Assembly (NCBI GenBank): GCA_001179505.1
Contig: CDMY01000597.1
Coordinates: 1 to 44,544 of the forward strand
Source of the DNA: Vitrella brassicaformis
Lineage: Eukaryota; Sar; Vitrellaceae
DNA: 44,544 bases
Direction of reading: 5' to 3'
Positions 35,101-44,544 of the stretch are shown here, piece after piece. Both the position numbers and the translations under genes were made by a program. The stretch's first letter is position 1; every line of letters starts with the position of its first letter. Below the pieces are notes generated by a model that was not told the origin of the DNA, did no database searches, and worked only from the letters and a program-made list of their open reading frames with translations.

Positions 35101-35655
35101 GTCGAACTCCCCAATGGGCTCCAGCTGGCCGCTCTTGTACAAGAGCACCTTGTCGCCCACACGGCAGACCTTCCGGACGGCCACACCTGGCAGGCAGGCA
35201 GGCACCACACACAGACACAGACAGACAGACAGAGGGTATGGCTGTGTAGTGTGGTGTGGTGTGTGGTGTGGTGGAGGGATGGACGGTGTCGCGTCGCGCG
35301 TACCGAATTGGACGTCGACGCCCTCAGCGAGCTTCTCGGGGATTTTCTGGTAGCCGTCCTTGATCATGACGTGCGGGCCGGGGTAGGCCGTTTCATCGTC
35401 CTGGAGGACGATGTGTCAGGCAGGCATCAGACATCAGACACACACACGAATGTGTGCGGTGTGCGGTGTGCGCAGACACATTCACAACACAACACAGGCC
35501 GGCCGCTCGCTGCGCTGCGCTGCATTGTCTGTCACTTCACTTACGGCGTGCCACTGCTTGAGTGAGAGGGCTTTGTGGTCCGCGCCGGTGCTGTACTCGT
35601 CCTGGGACTCATGCCACTCCCACACACGGCGGGCAAGACCCTCCTCTGACACACA

Positions 35656-35690
<35 letters not shown>

Positions 35691-36618
35691 TGGCCGTGTG
35701 TGTGCTTCTGACGCACCCTACCCTTTGCTTTGTACTGCTCCATGGCCCCCCCTGTGGACAGCATGAGCTGCTCCGACATCGGCAGATCGCTCGCCGCCTC
35801 TTCGGCCTCCTGTAAGGTAGGTAAAGGTGTGACGGTCCCGTGTATCTATCGGGCTCCCACTGTGTGTGTCTGTGATGCTCTGCTCACGATCATGGCGTTG
35901 TCGTATTTCTCCTGGACCTCCCTGTGCTTGTCGGCGGGGATGGCGAAACCGTTGAAGTCCACCATGACTATGTTGTCGTCCTGCAACACCACACAGGCCG
36001 GCAGGTCAGGCTCAGGTCAGGTGCATGTGTGTGTGCTTCCCCCTCCCCTCCCCCTCCCCCCACCCCTCACTTACGCCTCGTTTGCTCTTGTCCATAACCT
36101 GCGCGTAGGTCTCGAGCTTGAACTGGTCCGCCAGCTTCTTGACCGGATTGCCGTCCACGCCGTGAATGAAGGACGCACCCTGTGATCCATCCATCCATCG
36201 TCCAACCAACGCCTCTCTCAGTGACTGACTCACCTGGTCGATGCCATTGACGCCGCCCGCGTCAACTGAGTGCACGCGGCCGCCTACTCGGTCCCGAGGC
36301 TCGAACACCTGCACACACGAACACACGGAGGAAAAATCCTTAATCTGTCTGTGTGGCCCAGCCCAGCCGTGTGGCCCTGCTCACTCACTCACCGTGACCT
36401 TGACGCCCTTCTTCCTCAGCTCTGACGCAGCCCTGCCAACACAGTCAGGTCAGAGCCATCCGCACACACAAGGGGTTACTGACTGACATGAATCTCGGGC
36501 GGTGTGCTCCCCTCCCCTCCCCTCCCGAGGCCCTGCCCTCTGCCTACCCCAGACCAGCCATCCCGGCGCCAAGAATGCCCACTCGGCAATCCGTGAAAAT
36601 TTTGTCGTGGGACGGCAT
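32191..36618 (-). CDS. LSD1-like FAD amine oxidase fused to an extended PHD finger (histone demethylase type)
   Basis: Twenty-three exons on minus keep phase throughout: 36618-36548, 36432-36393, 36308-36234, 36179-36075, 35980-35888, 35809-35722, 35645-35545, 35400-35304, 35186-35076, 34993-34907, 34796-34717, 34626-34569, 34515-34442, 34357-34289, 34234-34144, 34011-33928, 33822-33698, 33599-33490, 33347-33288, 33224-33111, 33006-32924, 32851-32411, 32303-32191; 789 residues. The FAD site is GAGMAG (17-22) with FEPRDRVGGRVHS; EPPLPQWKTEAIDRLGVGLLNKV and FAGEHTCKHYPATVHGAYHSG (about 440-461) are LSD1-like. No SWIRM or tower domain is present. From about residue 528 a C-x-x-C...H...C pattern (FNCSFCGGAH, HEQCLYSS, HKCVICKKLGATLKC, CKSRMHLAC) forms an extended PHD finger, then a Lys/Ser/Pro-rich tail with repeated AIVKKP and a nuclear-signal-like RKKRK. 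Expected role: oxidative demethylation of histone lysine in the nucleus with a built-in chromatin reader. Confidence 0.88.
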
Positions 36619-36783
36619 CGATGAGGGGTTCTTCGCCTTCGCCTGCCCTCGAGTCTGCCCTCCACGCATCCTAGAAGGCGCGGCGGGGCTCTTTCCTCGC
36701 GCCATTCTTACTGCCCCAAGAGCTCGCGATGTGCGAGCTCGTCCTTTTTCGTCCCGTCGCGGCATTCCACAAGAAGCGCTGCA
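36619..36783. promoter_or_regulatory. Shared promoter of the LSD1-like and thioesterase genes
   Basis: 165 bases separate the divergent ATGs at 36618 (minus) and 36784 (plus). A perfect inverted repeat lies in it at 36720-36740: GAGCTCGC (36720-36727), five-base loop, GCGAGCTC (36733-36740). The right arm is part of the word GTGCGAGCTC that also occurs near 26249. Confidence 0.5.
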
Positions 36784-38043
36784 ATGGCAGCTCAGTTCGG
36801 CTTGTGGTTTCCGTCCAAGAACGGTCGCGCAGAGAATCCGAGGTTCAGAGTCCTCTGCCTCCACAGCGCGGGAAGCGCCGAAACGGTACTTACGCAGACA
36901 GCAGACACCTCATTGCTTGCACTGTGGTGTGGTGTGTGTGGTGTGTGTGGTGTGTGTGGTGTGTGCAGATCTACACCAACAAGGGCAGCCCTCGGCGGCC
37001 GTACCCCAACCCCCTGCTGCAGTGGTGCATCGACAACGAGGTGGAGCTCCTTGCTGCACAGCTGCCCGGCAGACCGGGACCTCGCGCCAAGGAGCCAAGA
37101 ATCACGTCCGCACAGGAGGCCGCCAAACGCCTCTACGAGGTGCGGACGGATGGCAGCTGATGGCGGATTATGGCGGATGGGGATCTCTCTCTCTCTGTGT
37201 GTGTGTATGTGTGTGTGTGTGTGCAGGTGATGACTCCCCACTTTGCGGACGGCGTGTCGTATGCCATTGTGGGTCACTCGGTGGGGACGTGGATAGCCTT
37301 TGAGCTCTTGTGCCTCATCCGGGAGAAGCTGAAGCAGCAGGAGACCACCAGCACCACCACCCCTCAGGTGCCGCTGCCCAAGCACCTGTTCTTCTCCTGC
37401 ATGGTCGCCCCCGACTGGCCTGCCGACAAGAGGCCATGGCGGCAGAACAAAGACCTCAATGAGGAGCAGTTCAAAGAGGTGAAGCCGTGCCACTCACACA
37501 CACACTCACAGACAGACAGACAGACAGACAGTCACACAGACAGACAGACGGACAGACAGACAGACAGACGTACAAGACCACACGTGTCGGCTGGTGTGTG
37601 TGTGTGTTTAGGAGTGCGGTCACTGGGACGTCAACAAGGAGGTATTTGACATGTGGGATGTGTACGGTCCGCTGCTGAGGGACGACTTCACCATATTCGA
37701 CTGCTACACATTCACACACGACGGATGCCAACCCTTCGACATTCCCATCACCGCATGGTAGGTGTGGTCACCAACCACACACACATACACACGCGGCGCC
37801 CAATCCTCTCTCTCTTTCTGTGTGTGTGTGTGTGTGTGTAGGTATGCCAAGCGAGACCGCAAGATCAGCGAGGAGATGGTGTCAGCGTGGCAGCGGTTCG
37901 TCAAGAATTCCTCCAAGTTCACCCTCTCGTCCATCGACGGCCACCACCTGTTCGTCTACGACAGCGGCGCCCGCACAGCCTGGATGGACCAGATAGCCCA
38001 CAGGCTCGACCAGTGCCTGCTCGACGAGGAATACGGCTTCTAG
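36784..38043 (+). CDS. Type II thioesterase (alpha/beta hydrolase)
   Basis: Stand-alone thioesterase of the kind that frees or edits acyl groups on polyketide or peptide synthases. Five exons in phase: 36784-36885, 36969-37139, 37227-37478, 37612-37757, 37842-38043, giving 290 residues, a little above the usual 240-260. The start is MAAQFGLWFPSK, followed by FRVLCLHSAGSAE, the oxyanion strand. ELLAAQLPGRPGPR matches the family's QLPGR motif. The nucleophile is Ser109 in IVGHSVG, the acid is Asp229 in YAKRD and the base is His257 or His258 in IDGHHLF. A 15-residue Gln/Thr-rich insert follows the nucleophile helix. No polyketide synthase is in the window; such synthases are common in chromerid-like algae, so it probably works with one encoded elsewhere. 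Confidence 0.88.
37505..37572. repeat. (CAGA)n intronic microsatellite
   Basis: Interrupted GACA units filling most of the third thioesterase intron. Confidence 0.85.
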
Positions 38044-39117
38044 CCCAGCCGGCCACTCCACTGGCCCTGACAGTGTGATGTCTGTGTTAGGTCCGTGCGT
38101 GAGGTCGGTCAGTTAGGTAGCTCTGTCAGTTTTTGTCTGTCTTGCCAAGAGACCTGAGCTCTTATCAGGTGTCTAGGCAGGCAGGCAGGTTTATCTGTGT
38201 AGGCAGGTTGATTGGATCGTCTCGACGGCTCGATGGCCTGTGTCCCATTGCAGTCAGTGCTTGCAGGTGCATGAGTCTGCCGAATTCGGGCAGGCTGATG
38301 CTCCGGTGAGAGCTGCTGTGACATCCCAGACCAGCGAGCTGTGTCGGTGTCGTAAGGTGTGCGGTTTGACTGACTAACGGGACGGGACGCTTCATAGGAT
38401 CGTTCGGCAGGGGCGTTGCAGCACGCGTGGGTCTGACCTCTACCAATAAACAGACAGACGCTCTGCCCGTCAGTCAGTCAGTCAGTCCATCGCTCCGCTC
38501 CTTGGCACGTCACGGAAAAACAGCAGAGCCAACCTGGTGGCGCTGCCCACTCTCTCTCGCTTGCCATTAAACCTCTTCAGTAAAAACAGCCAACCAGTCA
38601 GTGGCAGGCAGGCGGCACACGAGCCGCACCTGTCTGTTCGCTTCGTTTGTCACTCATCCGTCCATATCAATTAATGACCCACACGTATACACATACTCTC
38701 TCTGTACAGACACACAGACACCCATGCAGAGAGACAGACAGACAGACACGCTACGCTGGAAAACCGACCCCTGTTCTTTCTTTTCAACATAACAACACCG
38801 CACCCAGCCAGGCAGACAGACAGACACCCAGCCACCCCAGACAAACAAACCGTCACTGGGGGCACTGCACTGCAACGAGCTTAAGCTCGTTGCAGTCAGG
38901 CACCGATATCGTCGACGACTGCCTGACGGACGCAAAACGAGACTTCGCATGGATCCCTCTCCCACAACACACACGCGCAGTGCTGTACACTGCATGTGTG
39001 TGTGCAAGGAAGAGGGCTCTCGCGCACCGAACCCAAACCACACACACACACACACATCAGAAAGACAAATAGGTGCCTGCCCGCCCCACCAACTACGAAA
39101 AACCCCCGCTCGCTTTC
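38044..39117. other. Convergent intergenic region with a long palindrome
   Basis: About 1.07 kb between the thioesterase stop and the SDHA stop. It contains CAGT and CAGA microsatellites and the 28-base palindrome at 38869-38896. No coding exon or RNA gene is recognised. Confidence 0.55.
38869..38896. repeat. Perfect 28-base palindrome
   Basis: The half-site ACTGCAACGAGCTT is followed directly by its reverse complement with no spacer. A second inverted pair, GTCAGGCA (38895-38902) and TGCCTGAC (38920-38927), overlaps its right edge. It lies about 220 bases beyond the SDHA stop, so it may sit in that gene's 3' region and fold into a hairpin in RNA. The core CGAGCTTAAGCTCG resembles CGAGCTTAGCTCG at 42415-42427. 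Confidence 0.75.
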
Positions 39118-42100
39118 TCAGTAGACGCGCTTCATGGGTGGGACGTGCTCCATCTCGCTGTCGAGGGGCTTGTCGCCCACCGGACGGTACCCGACGTTCA
39201 CCTGCAGCCATCACAACAGCCATCACGATTTATAAGTAAGAGGCTGTGCTGGGTGGGTAAAGGTGAGTTGTTTCTGTGTGACCTTGGCCTTCTCGACGTC
39301 CCTTGCTGTGAGCCATGTGAGGGTGTGCTTCATCCACGCCTTGTCGTCACGCTCCTGAACCAACCAAATAAGCAACACACACACACAGTGGATGGATGCT
39401 GTGTGGTGCTGTGTCTGTCTGTGTGTGTCTGTGTGTGTCTGTCGAACCAACCGGGAAGTCTTCCCTCGAGTGTGCGCCCCGTGACTCGCTGCGGTTCTCA
39501 GCGGCCACCATGGTCTGCGTGGCCTGGTTCAGCAGATTCTCCAGCTCCAACGTCTCTATCAGGTCCGTGTTCCTGATCATTGGTTGGACCAACAGATCAA
39601 CAAGAACGTCACAGCTCTCTCCTGCCTGCTGTGTGGGGATGTGATGTTTGTATTATGTGTCTTGCTGACTGACTGACTGACCATACAGAGCTCTTGTCCT
39701 TGACGCTGACGCTCTCGAAGTCCTTCATCACGCCATACATCTTGTCCACACCTGACGGACAGACACACACCGCCAAACGACAAGTGAGTGAAGTGTGTGT
39801 CGGTGCCCCCCTCCCTCCCTCCCTCCCCGGCTAACCGACCATCTTTGAGCGAGGGTCCGTCCCTGAAGACGGCGGCGTGGTTCTGCATGATCTTCTGCAT
39901 CTTGGTGCGGATCTGTGCGGTGGTCTGGTCCCCCTTGGCGTGTCGAATCTTGTCCAGACGCGCCAGCGTCTCCTCGCCGGCATTCTTGGGCAGATCTACC
40001 GGCTTGGCGTCTGACGTACGTGCATTGCGATCAGACAGATCAATCAGGCGTTGGTGCAGGTGAGATGAGGTGTCTGTCTATCCGTCTGCTTGTCTGTCTA
40101 CACACACTGCCTACTCGGCTTCATCTTCTCGGAGATGGTCTCAGCGGCAGTGCGTCCGAACACCTAGAGACACCACACCGCACAGACAGACAAGGACAGG
40201 TGAGGTGCGCACAGCACAGCCACTGCACCACCCACCCCACTGGCACGCACCACAATGTCGAGCAGCGAGTTGGCCCCCAGCCTGTTGGCGCCGTGTACGC
40301 TGGCACATGCGGCCTCGCCGGCGGCGAGGAGGCCGGGTACGATAGAGTCCTTGCCGTCCTTGTCAGTGTTGAGCACCTCGGCCCTCCAATTGGTGGGGAC
40401 GCCCCCCATATTGTAGTGCACCGTCGGCAGCACCGGGATCGGCTCCTGCAGTGTGGAGGCAGTGGACAGACAGACAGACAGACAGACAGGACAGATAGGC
40501 AGCACATGTGGTGTGGTGTGGTGTGGTGTGTGTGTCGGTTTGGTTCTTGCCTTGGTGACATCGACGCCGGCGAAGATGTGAGCGGTTTCCGAGATGCCCG
40601 GGAGTCGCTCCTTGAGTGTTTCTGGGGGCAGGTGGCTGAGGTCCAGGTGGATGTGGTCCTTCTCGGCACCCACCCCACGGCCCTCGCGGATCTCGATCGT
40701 CATCGAACGGCTCACAACATCGCGACTCGCCAAATCCTTGGCAGTGGGGGCGTAGCGAGCCATGAAGGCCTCACCCTGGATGGCCATACCATACACACAC
40801 ACGCAAAGCAAAGAGAGAGAGGAACATTTGCCCGTCCGTCTGTTGGCTGGTGTAGTGTAGGTGTGTGTTAGTGACGTCACCTCTGAGTTTCTGAGGATGC
40901 CTCCCTCGCCCCTGCACCCCTCAGTCATGAGGCAGCCGGCAGGGAAGATGCCCGTCGGGTGGAACTGAACGAACTCCAAATCCTCCATCGGCAGACCAGC
41001 ACTGACACACACACACACACCGCGGCCGACACCCCATGCCATGTGTGTGTGTGTGTGCGGCATTAGCACCCACCCACCGTGAGACCATGGCGCCTCCGTC
41101 TCCGGTGCATGTGTGTGCGGATGTGCAGGACTGGTAGGCCCGTCCGTATCCGCCCGTGGCGAGCACTGTCTGGTGGGCGCCGAAGCGGTGGATGGAGCCG
41201 TCCTCCATGCTCATCGCCACCACGCCCTTGCACACCCCCTTGTCCATGAGCAGATCCAAAGCAAAATACTCGACGAAGAACGTGCAGTCGTAGTTGAGCG
41301 ACTGACAGACCGACAGACCCACATGTGTGGTGCACCACAGCATCACAGTATTGTGTGTGTGATAATGAGAGAGGGATGTACCTTGTTTACCTGTCCGTAG
41401 AGAGTGTGAAGCATAGCGTGTCCCGTGCGGTCGGCCGCCGCTGCGCACCTGTAGGCCTGACCGCCCTTGCCGAACTTCAACGACTGACCACCAAAGGCAC
41501 GCTGGTAGATCTTGCCTAAAACACACACACACACAGACACTCGTGCACCCATCTCATCTATGTGGCTGTGTCTGCCTGCCGAGTCGTGTTTCGTCAGTGA
41601 CCATCTTTGGTCCTAGAGAAGGGCAGTCCGTATGACTCGAGCTCGAGAACGGCCTTGGGGGCCTCGCGGCACATGTGCTGGATGGCGTCCTGGTCGCCCA
41701 GCCAGTCGGCACCCTTGATGGTGTCGTAGGCGTGCCACCGCCAGTCATCCTCAGTCATGTTGCCCAAAGCAGCGTTGATGCCACCCTGACAAGGTTGACC
41801 AACACACACACACACACACACTCGGACACAGGTGAGGTGAGATGGGGTGGGGTGAGGTGAGGAGGTGCGTGCCCTGCCCTGCACACCTGTGCGGCGACGG
41901 TGTGCGATCGTGTGGGGAAGAGCTTGGAGATGCAGGCCGTGTTGAAGCCCTTCTCCGCCAGACCGAAGGCGGCACGCAGGCCCGCGCCGCCCGCACCCAC
42001 CACCACGGCATCGAACCGGTGGTCGATTATCTTGTACGCTGGAGAAACACACAAACAAAACACCACATCCCCATCCACACATGACATGCGCAGAGAGCAC

Positions 42101-42249
42101 ACCGAAGAATGTATGTCTTCATCATCAGCAGCAGTGGGACTCTCTCATCGATTGGCCATGTTAGTTATCTGCTCACCAGGCTTTGCAGTGGAGAAGCAGC
42201 GGAGGCCAGCCTTGCTGGCACCCGCCCCTCGCCTCACAAACGACAGCAT
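39118..42249 (-). CDS. SDHA: Succinate dehydrogenase flavoprotein subunit, mitochondrial
   Basis: Catalytic subunit of respiratory complex II; oxidises succinate to fumarate in the mitochondrial matrix. Fourteen exons on minus: 42249-42177, 42038-41887, 41785-41602, 41515-41391, 41301-41078, 41001-40881, 40775-40551, 40445-40251, 40163-40115, 40010-39840, 39751-39682, 39572-39452, 39354-39283, 39201-39118, giving 621 residues. The first 24 residues ([19 protein letters not shown]...) are a basic, acid-free mitochondrial targeting sequence. FAD binding is seen as [12 protein letters not shown] (about 38-48). The covalent FAD histidine is His70 in [15 protein letters not shown]. Substrate-site blocks [23 protein letters not shown] and HYNMGG are intact, and the end is [12 protein letters not shown]. 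The seventh intron has a GC donor (AAG|GCAAGA). It is head-to-head with AMP deaminase. Confidence 0.97.
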
Positions 42250-42589
42250 CGATAAGTACTACACCTCAAGAGTGGAATCTCAAACTCGGTCGCGTGCAGC
42301 GAGTCTTTTTTGCCGCAATGCCTCCCTCCCTGAGGCCTCAGACGTCTTCTACAAACTGGTTTTGAGGCAAGACAACGCAAAGACAGCCGCAGCCGATCTT
42401 TGCGAGCTTGACTTCGAGCTTAGCTCGCAGAGGTGGGGAGGAGAAGGAAGCAGAAGGAGATCAGCGTTTCTATTTCCGCAGATTACCGAGTTTTAAAGTC
42501 CTGTTTGTTCATCGCGAGTGACCTCACATTCATCAGGTCTGTCACTGACTGTCAGATCAGTCGTTAGTTGCCTCAGGCAGCCCTGTCAG
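42250..42589. promoter_or_regulatory. Shared promoter of SDHA and AMP deaminase
   Basis: 340 bases between divergent starts. It holds TGCGAGCTT at 42401-42409, an inverted pair GCGAGCT (42402-42408) / AGCTCGC (42422-42428), and the near-palindrome CGAGCTTAGCTCG at 42415-42427. No coding exon fits here, although short frames are open. Confidence 0.5.
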
Positions 42590-44445
42590 ATGGCCGGTCA
42601 GCTGGACTTGCGGGGAGAGCACAGCCGTTCGCATCCCGTGTTGCTGCCCGACCTCTCCCCGCACACGCCATACGCACCGCGGACCATCTCGGACCTGGTG
42701 CTGCTCGAGCAGGTCGCAAAGGCTGAGGTCGAGAAGGATGAAGAGCTTGAAGACGAGGCTGCTGAGCTCGAGGGGCCCGGCAAGCCTGTCACCTGGAATG
42801 CACTCTTTCAATCGGTACCAGACAGACATTCACTCCATAATGGGATGGATGGGTGGAGCTGACTGACTGTTTGTTTCTGCCTGCAGGTCACGAACGTGTC
42901 GTCAGCGGTGGATTACCACGAGACGACTCACCGGATGCCCATGCGGACGCCGTCTGGTCGGCTGGTCAAGGCGATCCCCATCCCCTCCTACATCCGCCTC
43001 AACCTCGACCCGCACTACAACGTGTGCGCCTCGCAGAGCGAGGAGGTCGTGCTCGCCGCACGGGTAAGTAAAGAGCTACCTGACCGACCTGACTCCCCAG
43101 CCACACACACGCAGGATTTGTGTGTGTCGATGAGTCGATGGTTGGGTGCTCTCTCTGTGCAGACGGTGCAGAAGCTGCTTGCGTTGCGTGACAAGTGGAA
43201 CATCCGGTACCCCGACGTCGAGCCCAACACCGTCGTACCTGCCATGCCACAGCCACTCGGACAAGTGAGCGAGCGTCAAGACTTGAGCTGACCCCCGACC
43301 CGACCACACTGACATCCATCCATCCGCGGTGCCTGCCTCTTTCTTCACCTTGTTCGTTCGTTCGTTGGTCAGGGTTCCAACGAGCCCATCTTCAACCCGA
43401 GTGGTTGTGACATGCTGCCCCCGATCGACGCCGTCGTGTCGTTCGAGCGGGGCATCTTCCAGGTCTACTGGGAACCAAACACTGCGGCGGCCGCCGTGGC
43501 ACTGACCGTCGAGGGCAACGGCAATGGCAATGGGCAGGTGGACCCCATCACACCGGGATTCGGACCACAGGTGGACCAGTATGACGACACAGGTCAGCTC
43601 AGCGACGATTGCCCACAAACAGACAGACAGATGGGCACTCGTCAAAGGGCACGTGTGTATGTGTGTGCAGACGAGGGTGGTCCACAGGAGACGGCCACGA
43701 CCGATCAGCAGCCCCCGGTGAATCTGACAGAGGAGGCGGCCAACGGTCCGGTCCCCCCGGCGCCCGGCAGGCCGCCTCTGCTGTACGCCCACCGGCCCAT
43801 CCCCCCGGTCGAGGACTACCTCGCTGACCTCAAAGAGATCATGCAGGCCGTCCAAAACCCAGGCACGGTGGCACCCGGACACACACACCATCCGGCCGTC
43901 ATTTGGTATGTGTGTGTGTGTGTCAGTGTGCAAGACGTTTGCTTGGCGTCGGTTGCGTTATCTGGAGAGTCAGTTCAACATGCACCTGATGTTCAACTCG
44001 CAGGCCGAGCAGCAGGAGAGCAAAGAGACCCACCACAGGGACTTCTACAACGTTCGCAAAGTCGACACACACATACACCACTCTGGTGGGTGCGCCATCC
44101 TTCTACCCACCCCAGACACAGCCAGGCCACATGCCCCTCCCTCCCTCCCTCCCTGTGTGTCAGCCTGCATGCATCAGAAGCACCTCCTTCGCTTCATTCG
44201 AAAGAAGTACCGTTGTGAGGCAGACACGGTGGTGGCCAAGTCGCCGGGTGGCAAGGACCTGACTCTCCGTGACATCTTTGCTGAGGAGGTCGGATTCTCT
44301 GCGTACGAGGCGTCGACGGACCACCTGGCGGTGCAGGCCATGGGGTCGTGCTTCCAGCGGTTCGACCTCTTCAACAACAAGTACAATCCCTTTGAGAAGA
44401 AGACACTCAGGGACGTCTTCCTCAAGACAGACAACTTCATCGACG
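42590..44445 (+). CDS. AMPD: AMP deaminase, N-terminal part (cut by window end)
   Basis: Converts AMP to IMP in the purine nucleotide cycle. Seven exons in phase are present: 42590-42814, 42887-43063, 43163-43264, 43373-43592, 43671-43862, 43927-44085, 44164-44445, giving 284 residues; the coding sequence stops at a GTAGGG donor and continues outside. The N-terminal 190 residues are the variable regulatory part, with acidic and Pro/Gly/Asn-rich linkers. Conserved blocks then begin: [40 protein letters not shown] (the His-x-His zinc ligands), HQKHLLRFIRKKYR, TLRDIFAEE and FDLFNNKYNPFEKKTLRDVF...KTDNFIDG. The downstream zinc and catalytic residues lie outside the window. The fifth intron must start with GC (CCAG|GCACGG) to give [13 protein letters not shown]. 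The start at 42590 is the first ATG in frame after stops. Confidence 0.95.
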
Positions 44446-44544
44446 GTAGGGAGGGAGCCACTGACTGAACTGACTGATGGGGGGCGCCGTGGCACAGAGA
44501 GCGGTCTAGACACTCTCTCTCTGTCTCTCTCTCTCTGTGGGGGG
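44446..44544 (+). other. Intron 7 of AMP deaminase, running out of the window
   Basis: Begins with the donor GTAGGG and is rich in CTGA, CT and TG runs. No acceptor is reached before the window ends. Confidence 0.8.

Noticed and set aside
38647-39072. Open frames on both strands in the SDHA/thioesterase gap
   Set aside because: They cross the palindrome and CAGA repeats and have no protein-like pattern.
44482-44520. GGCGCCGTGGCACAGAGAGC looks like the 5' half of a tRNA with an A-box-like stretch
   Set aside because: No anticodon arm, T arm or B box follows; the sequence turns into CT repeats and is in the AMPD intron.

Overview
The window is one end of a nuclear chromosome of a eukaryote with very intron-rich genes. 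It opens with about 130 bases of CCCTAAA (TTTAGGG-type) telomeric repeat, so base 1 is at or next to a chromosome end. Thirteen protein-coding genes can be read, ten of them cleanly. Most have 4 to 23 exons split by introns of roughly 60-150 bases packed with CA, TG, CAGA and CTGT microsatellites. The telomere type, GC-rich coding sequence, short microsatellite introns, a cilium transition-zone gene, mitochondrial succinate dehydrogenase and dual-acylation-type coiled-coil genes suggest a free-living alveolate. A chromerid such as Vitrella is my best guess, from general knowledge rather than a search.

Layout from left to right: telomere; a minus-strand gene with a weak F-box-like start and a polyglutamine tail (877-2414); a DDX27/Drs1-type DEAD-box helicase on plus (3259-7160); a poorly resolved minus-strand coiled-coil gene (7355-8699); nephrocystin-4 on plus (about 9086-15008); a protein pseudokinase on minus (15378 to about 18300); a small coiled-coil protein with an N-terminal MGNSC acylation signal on plus (18580-20366); a divergent but catalytically plausible protein kinase on plus (21005-22755); a 1.4-kb tract of repeated hydrophobic exon-like units (22878-24170); ADAT1 tRNA adenosine deaminase on minus (24214-26133); a membrane-anchored CULT (cereblon-type) domain protein on plus (26291-27649); an arylsulfotransferase-like secreted protein with a C-terminal PAN/Apple-like segment on minus (28753-31923); an LSD1-like amine oxidase fused to an extended PHD finger on minus (32191-36618); a type II thioesterase on plus (36784-38043); mitochondrial SDHA on minus (39118-42249); and the first seven exons of AMP deaminase on plus (42590-44445, cut by the window end).

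These genes do not form one pathway. They are ordinary eukaryotic neighbours, several in head-to-head pairs with 160-340 bases between starts (ADAT1/CULT, LSD1-like/thioesterase, SDHA/AMPD). Those shared promoters hold short perfect inverted repeats and a recurring TGCGAGCT word. At least six introns appear to be GC-AG rather than GT-AG, and many introns begin with CA repeats and end with TG repeats, so their ends are complementary.

The most interesting items are the CULT membrane protein with all three cage tryptophans, the LSD1-ePHD fusion, the pseudokinase that has lost both catalytic aspartates, and the duplicated hydrophobic exon array. Exon limits below were worked out by hand from splice signals, reading phase and family similarity. 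Where consecutive exons keep phase across many junctions they are reliable; the 5' ends of NPHP4, the pseudokinase and the coiled-coil gene are not settled.
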